This document shows positions 58,033 through 64,000 of a stretch of DNA of 64,000 nt, in pieces. Within the stretch, counting starts at the first letter, position 1. Every line of letters starts with the position of its first letter. The notes under the pieces were generated by a model, which was not told the origin of the DNA, searched no databases, and saw only the letters and a program-made list of their open reading frames with translations. The stretch is from Rubellimicrobium thermophilum DSM 16684 (GTDB lineage Bacteria; Pseudomonadota; Alphaproteobacteria; Rhodobacterales; Rhodobacteraceae). The stretch covers positions 1,017,606 to 1,081,605 of the forward strand of contig NZ_KE557320.1 of NCBI RefSeq assembly GCF_000442315.1, in the 5' to 3' direction. The position numbers and the translations under genes were made by a program.

Positions 58033-59865
58033 TCAGTTCGCGGCGAGCGTTACACCGTCCGGAGTCGCCACCGCAACCTCGGGCCGCAGGCCGAGGAGCG
58101 GCGCCGCCCGCCGGATCAGCTCGCCTGCCACCGGGGCCGCGGTCCAGCCTGCCGTGCGGCGCGGTTCGGGGCCGGATGTCTCCACCGGTTCGTCCAGGCT
58201 CACCACGACGACATAGCGGGGATCGCTGGCGGGAAAGACGCCGGCAAAGGTCGCGATCACCTTGTCATCGTAATAGCCCCCTTCGGGGCGCGGCTTGTCG
58301 GCGGTGCCGGTCTTGCCGCCTACCTCATAGCCGGGGATGTCGGCGAAGGTCGCCGTGCCCCGCACCACCACCTGACGCAGCATCTCGGTCGCCTGACGCG
58401 AGACCTGCTCGCTCAGCACCCTCTCGCCGGTGCGGGGATGGTCCTGCCGCAGCAGGGTCGGCACGACGCGCGTGCCGCCGTTGACGATCGTGGCATAGGC
58501 GGCCGCCAGATGCAGGGGCGAGGTGGACAGTCCGTGCCCGTAGGAGATGGTGAGCAGGCTGATCTCGCTCCACTGGCGCGGCAGAAGCGGGGTGCCGGTC
58601 GGCGCTTCGGCCATCTCGATGCTGGTCGGCCGCAGAAGCCCGAGCGAATCGAGGAAGGCCCGCTGTCGCTGTGCGCCGATCATGAGGGCGATATGCGCCG
58701 TGCCGATGTTGGAGGACTTGACGATCACGTCGGTCGTGGACAGCTCCGGGCCATAGTTGTGGAAATCGTTGATCCGGAACCGTCCCCAGGTCATCGGCCC
58801 CCGGGTGTCGATCATCGTGTCGGGCGTGACCAGGCCCAGTTCCAGCGCCTGCGCGACGGCAAAGATCTTGAAGACCGATCCCAGCTCGTAGACCCCCTGG
58901 ATCGCCCGGTTGAACAGCGGGCTGTCGCCGGGATCCCCCGAGGTGGCGGGGCGCGGACGCGCATTGGGGTCGAAGTCCGGCAGCGACGCCATGGCCAGGA
59001 TCTCGCCCGTATGGACATCCATGATGATGCCCGCGGCGCCCTTGGCGTTCATCAGCGTCATCCCGCCTTCGAGCACCTCCTCCATCGCCGCCTGCACGGT
59101 GAGATCGATGGACAGGCGCAGGGGCTCGTCCTGCTGCTCCGGGTCGCGCAGGCGGGCATCGAAGAAGCGCTCGACCCCCGCCACGCCGATCACTTCGGCG
59201 GAATGGACCCCTTCGCGTCCGTAGGACGCGCCTCCCAGGATATGGGCCGCGATCGCCCCGTTGGGATAGAGCCGCATCTCGCGCGGGCCGAAGAGCAGGC
59301 CGGGCTCGCCGATGTCATGGACGCGCTGGGCCTGTTCGGGGCTGATCTGCCGCCGGACCCAGACGAAGCGCCGATCGCCCGTGAAGTCCCGCAGCAGCCG
59401 ATCGCGGTCCAGATCGGGGAAGATCGCGGCCAGTTCGGTGGCGGCGCGTTCGGGGTCGATCATGTCCTGCGGATGGGCATAGAGCGAGTGGGTGGCCAGG
59501 TTGGTGGCCAGCACCCGTCCCGCACGGTCGGTGATGTCGGCCCGCGTGCCGAGGATCGGCTCCGAGATGGTGGTCGCCGCGCTGCGCATCTCCGGCTCGG
59601 AGGAGGCGAGCACCGCCATGCGCCCGGCGATGGCGAGGAAGGCGACAAAGAAACCCGCGGCCAGCACCATGAGGCGCGCCTCGGCACGCAGCCGGGCCCG
59701 GTCGATCGCATCGAGCCGACGCGCCTGCCGCCGCGAGGCGCGCCAGAGGCCGGCTGCCGCCGCCGATGCCCAGGCCCGGCCCGCCAGCAGCAGGGGCCGC
59801 AGCCGCGTGTTCGGAGAGATCCGCGGGACCGGATCGGGAAGGGGCGCGGGCCGGTCCGGGATCAC
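58033..59865 (-). CDS. ftsI: Division-specific peptidoglycan transpeptidase (PBP3)
   Basis: A 610-residue class B penicillin-binding protein for septal cross-linking. One membrane anchor lies near residues 60-85 (ARLMVLAAGFFVAFLAIAG). The pedestal part has GTRADITDRAGRVLATNLA. Transpeptidase motifs are ELGSVFKIF (SxxK), SSNIG (SxN) and GGKTGTADK (KTG). The GTG at 59865 was chosen: it overlaps the ftsL stop as GTGA and follows AGGAGG at seven bases; longer frames extend into ftsL. Confidence 0.95.
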   Translation of the reverse strand: MIPDRPAPLPDPVPRISPNTRLRPLLLAGRAWASAAAAGLWRASRRQARRLDAIDRARLRAEARLMVLAAGFFVAFLAIAGRMAVLASSEPEMRSAATTISEPILGTRADITDRAGRVLATNLATHSLYAHPQDMIDPERAATELAAIFPDLDRDRLLRDFTGDRRFVWVRRQISPEQAQRVHDIGEPGLLFGPREMRLYPNGAIAAHILGGASYGREGVHSAEVIGVAGVERFFDARLRDPEQQDEPLRLSIDLTVQAAMEEVLEGGMTLMNAKGAAGIIMDVHTGEILAMASLPDFDPNARPRPATSGDPGDSPLFNRAIQGVYELGSVFKIFAVAQALELGLVTPDTMIDTRGPMTWGRFRINDFHNYGPELSTTDVIVKSSNIGTAHIALMIGAQRQRAFLDSLGLLRPTSIEMAEAPTGTPLLPRQWSEISLLTISYGHGLSTSPLHLAAAYATIVNGGTRVVPTLLRQDHPRTGERVLSEQVSRQATEMLRQVVVRGTATFADIPGYEVGGKTGTADKPRPEGGYYDDKVIATFAGVFPASDPRYVVVVSLDEPVETSGPEPRRTAGWTAAPVAGELIRRAAPLLGLRPEVAVATPDGVTLAAN

Positions 59866-60233
59866 AGCGGCTCCTCCTGACCGGCACGGGCGGCCGCCCC
59901 ATCGGAGGACACGATCCAGGACGAGGTGATCGGCCCCAGAAGAAGGGTCGGCGGGGGCGGCACCTGATCGACCGAGGCAAAGGCCTCGGGCCGCATCGGC
60001 AGCAGCTCCAGGCGGGCGAAATTGATCTCCACCAGTTCGCGCAGCCGATCCGGACGGTTGAGATAGGCCCATTCCGCATTCAGCCGGTCGAGACGCGCCT
60101 GGGCCTGCGCGATCTGGGCCCGCAGGGCGCGCACCTCGCGCAGCGATTCCTGGGTCGCGTAGTTCTCGCGATAGGCCCAGAAGCCGAGGCTGATGACGGC
60201 TATCGACAGAAGCGCGTAGATCACTCCCTTCAT
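59862..60233 (-). CDS. ftsL: Cell division protein FtsL
   Basis: A 123-residue bitopic division protein. One membrane helix is at residues ~4-20 (VIYALLSIAVISLGFWAY), followed by a coiled coil (LREVRALRAQIAQAQARLDR) and the conserved LNRPDRLRELVEINF. The C-terminal tail is proline-rich and longer than in enterics. Its position between rsmH and ftsI and its size support the assignment. Confidence 0.9.
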   Translation of the reverse strand: MKGVIYALLSIAVISLGFWAYRENYATQESLREVRALRAQIAQAQARLDRLNAEWAYLNRPDRLRELVEINFARLELLPMRPEAFASVDQVPPPPTLLLGPITSSWIVSSDGAAARAGQEEPL

Positions 60234-60246
60234 CGTCCCGCCCCTT

Positions 60247-61230
60247 TCATCGCCCGGCCCGGCCCTTCAGAACGGGCATGCCGAGCACGACCGGATCCAG
60301 CCGCCGTGCGGGCGCCCCGGTCCGCCGTCCGACGCGCAACCGGGCCGAGCGCGCACGGGGATTGGCGGCCAGTTCCGCGGCATCCGGCTCGATCGCCTTG
60401 CGCGTCACGGGGTCCCAGGCCGGCGCCCCGCCGTCGGCCTGCGGGGCATGGCGGCTGGGACCGGCGGGGGGCGCCAGGAATCGCTTCACCATCCGGTCCT
60501 CGACCGAATGGAAGGTGACCACCGCCAGAAGCCCCCCCGGCCGCAGCACCCGTTCGGCGGCGGCAAGCCCCCGCGCCAGTTCCCCATATTCGTCATTCAC
60601 CGCGATGCGCAGCGCCTGGAAGGTCCGCGTGGCGGGATGGGACTGGCCCGGACCGGGGCGCGGCAGGCAGGCTGCGACGATGGCCGCCAGTTCGGTCGTG
60701 GTCTCCACGGGCCGGGCCTGCACGATGGCCCGGGCGATGCGCCGCGCCGCGCGCTCCTCTCCGTAGAGGAAGAGGATGTCGGCCAGATGCTCCTCCGCTG
60801 CCTGATTGACAAGGTCATGGGCGCTTGTGCCGGACTGGCTCATCCGCATGTCGAGCCGCGCCTCCTTGCCGAAGGAGAATCCCCGCTCCGCCTCGTCGAG
60901 CTGCATCGAGGACACCCCCAGATCGAGCACGACGCCATCGAGAGGCACCGCCCCTTCCTCGGCGGCAATGCGGTCCAGCTCTCCGAAGGTGCCCTCGCGC
61001 AGCAGGATCCGCCCCTGCCAGTCCGGCAGCCAGGGCTCTGCCAGGCATAGCGCGGCCGGATCGCGATCGATGCCGATGACGCGCGCCGCGCCCGCCCCGG
61101 CCAGGGCGCGCGCATAGCCCCCCGCGCCGAAGGTCCCGTCCAGCCAGACACCGCTCACCGGGGCACAGACAGACAGCAGCGGGCCGAGCAGCACGGGAAC
61201 ATGCGGAGGTCGCAAGGCCGCCTCCGTCAT
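60247..61230 (-). CDS. rsmH: 16S rRNA (cytosine-1402-N4)-methyltransferase
   Basis: A 327-residue RsmH/MraW methyltransferase acting on C1402 of 16S rRNA. It has [20 protein letters not shown], the SAM site [40 protein letters not shown] and [13 protein letters not shown]. The start overlaps the true mraZ stop as ATGA. It is the standard second gene of the dcw cluster. Confidence 0.96.
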   Translation of the reverse strand: MTEAALRPPHVPVLLGPLLSVCAPVSGVWLDGTFGAGGYARALAGAGAARVIGIDRDPAALCLAEPWLPDWQGRILLREGTFGELDRIAAEEGAVPLDGVVLDLGVSSMQLDEAERGFSFGKEARLDMRMSQSGTSAHDLVNQAAEEHLADILFLYGEERAARRIARAIVQARPVETTTELAAIVAACLPRPGPGQSHPATRTFQALRIAVNDEYGELARGLAAAERVLRPGGLLAVVTFHSVEDRMVKRFLAPPAGPSRHAPQADGGAPAWDPVTRKAIEPDAAELAANPRARSARLRVGRRTGAPARRLDPVVLGMPVLKGRAGR

Positions 61231-61741
61231 GGTGCCCCCCAGACCAGGGTCATGGGATCGAAGCCCTCGCCCTGCGCCTCGAGGAATGCGCGCGTCTCGG
61301 CGGCGACCTTCTCCTCATAGGTGGCGGCGGCCCAGATCTCGAAATGGTCCCCCGCGCCGGAGAAGACAACCTCCCCTCGGTCAGACCGAGCTTCTGGCGC
61401 TGGCGGGCCGGCAGGACCACACGCCCATCGCGATCCACCTCGAGCCGGACCGACTGGCCGAGGATCAGACGCTGGGACATCGTCTTGCGCAGCGCCTCTT
61501 CGGGCGTGGCGGGACGGATCGCCATGATCCGGCGGGCGATCTCGTCAAAGGCGGCAACGGTGTAGGCCTCCAGCCGGTCCTTCAGATGCTCGCCATAGAG
61601 AAGATAGAGAGAAGGATTGAGGCCCTCGGTCCAGGCCGGGTCATTGGCCTCCAGCACACGGCGGAAATCCGAAGGGATCGACATGCGGCCCTTGCCGTCG
61701 ATCCGCTGCGGGTATTCGCCTGTGAAGCTGGCCGTTGGCAC
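61227..61741 (-). CDS. mraZ: MraZ, dcw-cluster transcriptional regulator (one frame break)
   Basis: About 171 residues after restoring one base. Two SpoVT/AbrB-like repeats are seen, [20 protein letters not shown] and [20 protein letters not shown]. The repaired end reads [20 protein letters not shown] and overlaps rsmH by ATGA. The break is in the C run at 61373-61376. The GTG at 61741 is preferred (AAGGAG upstream, family start before TASFTGEY). MraZ proteins bind upstream of their own operon, so autoregulation is likely. Confidence 0.92.
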
Positions 61742-62436
61742 CGCTCGACCGCTCCTTCCCCTGCCCCCGATCCGTGCTGCCTGCGTCAAACCGAACGCGG
61801 CGGGTCAAGGGCTGCCACACCTGACCCGCCGCGCCGCCCCTTTCGGGAAGTCCGACTGCGCGCGCACCTGGGGGGATGCTGCTCGCTCGCGCGCCGGATT
61901 CTGTCGCTTCATTGTCCTGCTCGGTTCACCTGCCGGAAACGACCGGAAAGGTTTGCCTGTATGATTGCCTCGTTGCGGGGGTGTTCCGACTCCCCTTCTG
62001 TATCCATCCGCTCGCTTCCGACACCAAAGGGATGACATGGGAAATCATGGCACTCAAGGGGAATGTTGGAGTCGCGGGCGCCTTGTGCGCGAAAGCCACA
62101 GCGCAAGAGCGAACATGCCTGTGGGCAAGACAGTGGATATCACGATTTTCTTGGGGTTTGCCTGTCGCCGCATTGCAGCACAACCTCTGGCGGTGCCAGA
62201 AACCGCCAGGAGGACGAATCAGGGGACGGGCGGCATGATTCGCGCCATCCCTTGCCCTTGGGGAAAGGGGGGCGGCGGGAAATATCAAGGATTTGCAATC
62301 TCCTGCTGGCGTCTTCTCGCCAACTGCATGAGAACGAATCGCGGATATACCCGGCTCGGTCCGGCCGCACCCTCCCCGGCCTGCCCGCGGCCGCCCCGGC
62401 CGCCCCGTCAGGTTCCAGATTTTCCCGGACTGCGCC
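61742..62436. other. Long non-coding region between mraZ and mrp
   Basis: About 700 bases without a supportable gene. It holds the mraZ promoter region, two direct copies of GGTTTGCCTGT (61950-61960 and 62155-62165) and a perfect 8-base hairpin CTGGCGGT/ACCGCCAG (62187-62209). GC content drops between about 61900 and 62350. I looked for RNase P RNA and 6S-like hallmarks and saw none. A small RNA or long leader is possible but unproven. Confidence 0.5.
62187..62209. repeat. Inverted repeat in the mraZ-mrp gap
   Basis: A perfect 8-base-pair stem CTGGCGGT/ACCGCCAG with a seven-base loop. No T run follows on either strand, so it is not a standard terminator. It may belong to an untranslated RNA structure. 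Confidence 0.4.
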
Positions 62437-63542
62437 TCAGGCCATCCCGCCGGCCACCAGCCGCTGCGCCAGGGCCCGCCAGATCGCCGCAGCCGGGCTG
62501 TCCCCTGCCGCCACCGGCAGGCCCTCATCCCCCGCCAGGCGGGTGGCCAGGTCGATCGGAATCCGCCCGAGGAAGGGCAGGCCTTCGCGCAGAGCCTCCG
62601 CCTCGGCCCCGCCCTGGCCGAAGATGTGGCTCTCCTGGCCGCAATGGGGGCAGACAAAGCCGCTCATGTTCTCGATGATGCCAAGGACCGGCGTGCCCAG
62701 CAGGCGGAACATGTCGAGCGCCTTGCGGGCATCGATCAGGGCTACATCCTGCGGGGTGCTGACGATGATCGCCCCCGTCAGCCGCGTCCTCTGGCAGAGC
62801 GAGAGCTGCACATCCCCTGTCCCCGGCGGCAGATCGACGAGGAGGACATCGAGCCGCCCCCAGGCCACCTGTGTCAGAAGCTGCTGGAGCGCGCCCATCA
62901 GCATCGGCCCGCGCCAGACGACGGCCTTGCCCGGATCGACCATCAGGCCGATCGACATCATCGTGACGCCATGGGCCTGCACCGGCTCGATGGTCTGCCC
63001 GTCGGGGCTCGAGGCACGGCGCGCCACGCCCATCATGCGCGGCTGCGAGGGTCCGTGGATATCGGCATCCAGAAGCCCGACCCGCCGCCCCTCACGCGCG
63101 AGGGCAACGGCCAGATTGGCCGCAACGGTGCTCTTGCCCACGCCCCCCTTGCCCGAGGCGATCGCCAGGATGCGGTCGATGCCGGGCACCGCCTGCGGAC
63201 CGGCCTGCGGCGTCGGATGCCGCCCGACGGTCAGCGCCGGCGCCCCCTGCCCCTGCGGCGTCCCCTGCCCCTGCGGCGGCCGGGCGGGCGCGGCCGGTCC
63301 GTGCGCCGTCAGCACGACGGACACGGACTGCACCCCCTCGAGGGCCCGGATCCGGGCCTCGGCCTCGGCCCGCACCGGTTCGAGCCGCCGGGCCGCCTCG
63401 GGCGAAGGCGCCTCGATCACGAAGCGCACCGCCCCCCGGCGACCGCCAGCGCCTGCACCATGCCGGATTCGGCCAGCGAGCCCCCTCCGGGCAGCGCGAG
63501 CTGCGCAAGCGCCGCCATCACCTGCTCCTTCGTCGGGGCCAT
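62437..63542 (-). CDS. mrp: Mrp/ApbC-family iron-sulfur carrier ATPase (one frame break)
   Basis: About 368 residues after restoring one base. The N terminus ([20 protein letters not shown]) begins a MIP18/DUF59 domain. A Pro/Gln-rich linker with [13 protein letters not shown] follows, then the ATPase with the deviant Walker [32 protein letters not shown] and the cluster-binding CPHCG. It is thought to deliver Fe-S clusters in the cytoplasm. The break is in the C run at 63432-63437. The ATG at 63542 has AGGAGG upstream. Confidence 0.94.
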
Positions 63543-63898
63543 CTGTCATCCTCCTGTCGCATGGATGCGTCATTCTCATCGGTCGGCCTTGACGGAAATG
63601 CGTCTGCGCATCCGCCCGCCGCCCAAGGTTCAGGCAACCCTCATCGCCTTGCAGGCAAAGCGCAAGCCCACCGCAGGGGGGGGCTTCTCGGGATGCCCCA
63701 GCGGAAAGCTAACCGCCTGAAAAACCGACAGACAGCTTATGCGCGGGGCGCATGGCGGCCTTGCGGCCGGGCGGGATTGTGCAGTTGCAGCATTTGGCCC
63801 ATCTGTTGCCCCGACAGCGCAGACAGCGCGTCCCCCGACAGAACTGATCGGGGAGAGCAGTCAAGAAAACGGACAACACCAACCCGAAAGAGACGCAC

Positions 63899-64000
63899 AT
63901 GGCCTTCGTGACCCAAACCTCCCGCAGCATCGCCGCCGGCACCTTCGGCGCGCGCCTCGCCGCGATGTGGCAGGGCCTGTCCGAACGGGTGGCCCGCCAT
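63899..64000 (+). CDS. Small DUF1127-type protein (partial, 5' part)
   Basis: Only 34 residues are visible: they begin MAFVTQTSRSIAAGTFGARL and continue WQGLSERVARH before the window ends. This start resembles alphaproteobacterial YjiS/DUF1127 proteins, short arginine-rich RNA-related proteins. The assignment is tentative because the conserved L-x-D-IG part lies beyond the edge. The upstream 350 bases to mrp hold its promoter; GAAAGAG may be the ribosome site. Confidence 0.5.
   Translation, partial: MAFVTQTSRSIAAGTFGARLAAMWQGLSERVARH

Noticed and set aside
61742-62436. RNase P RNA or tmRNA upstream of mraZ
   Set aside because: The conserved core sequences of these RNAs were looked for on both strands and not found.
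51161-63542. A complete dcw cluster
   Set aside because: ftsW, murG, murC, murB, ddl, ftsQ, ftsA and ftsZ are not in the window on either strand.

Overview
The window comes from a GC-rich alphaproteobacterium, most likely of the Rhodobacterales (Paracoccaceae). I base this on gene content and order (soxBDA, hom-glpX-recJ, betICBA next to choXWV, a dcw cluster with an ATGA-coupled mraZ-rsmH-ftsL-ftsI-murE-murF-mraY run), on strongly G/C-ending codons and on the tRNA-Glu sequence. No species can be named from the sequence alone.

Layout. 1-5107 (minus): sarcosine oxidase genes soxB-soxD-soxA (soxA runs off the left edge), a small membrane protein and a glutamate dehydrogenase. 5401-8704 (plus): a Tad-pilus-like trio (VWA/TadG, two TadE-like pseudopilins) and a lipoprotein. 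8752-12933 (plus): hom, glpX, recJ. 12990-18550: a divergon with a DeoR regulator facing a choline/ethanolamine-type kinase, a dimethylglycine/sarcosine-dehydrogenase-like protein and an EutH-type permease. 18825-23700: tRNA-Glu followed by a mobile-element graveyard (decayed phage capsid/primase pieces, two IS5-family remnants) enclosing an XRE regulator and a SulP transporter. 23996-33489 (minus): a polyamine-type operon, potD-potABC, aminobutyraldehyde dehydrogenase, gamma-glutamylamine-synthetase-like gene, a second aldehyde dehydrogenase and an iron alcohol dehydrogenase. 34174-38691: exported intradiol dioxygenase, LysR, ugd, HpaI-type aldolase, aroQ. 38780-47027: betI-betC-betB-betA diverging from choX-choW-choV. 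46991-51997 (minus): TRIC channel, EamA exporter, YebC, a DASS/TrkA-C transporter, YmdB-type phosphoesterase. 52075-61741 (minus): murD, an SMR exporter, mraY, murF, murE, ftsI, ftsL, rsmH, mraZ. 62437-63542 (minus): mrp. A DUF1127-type gene starts at the right edge.

The metabolic theme is methylated amines and small amines: choline-O-sulfate and choline are imported (ChoXWV) and converted to glycine betaine (BetC, BetA, BetB). Dimethylglycine- and sarcosine-level demethylation is represented by the GcvT-fused dehydrogenase and SoxBDA, and polyamines are imported and oxidised by the pot operon. The enzyme that takes betaine to dimethylglycine is not in the window. The kinase-dehydrogenase-EutH-DeoR divergon is the least familiar unit and the best candidate for an undescribed pathway.

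A caution on sequence quality. About twenty genes or gene ends carry single-base indels, many in C or G runs and several in essential genes (mraY, murE, murF). I read these as sequencing or assembly errors rather than true pseudogenes. For these genes I give the coordinates of the whole reconstructed gene and state where the frame breaks.
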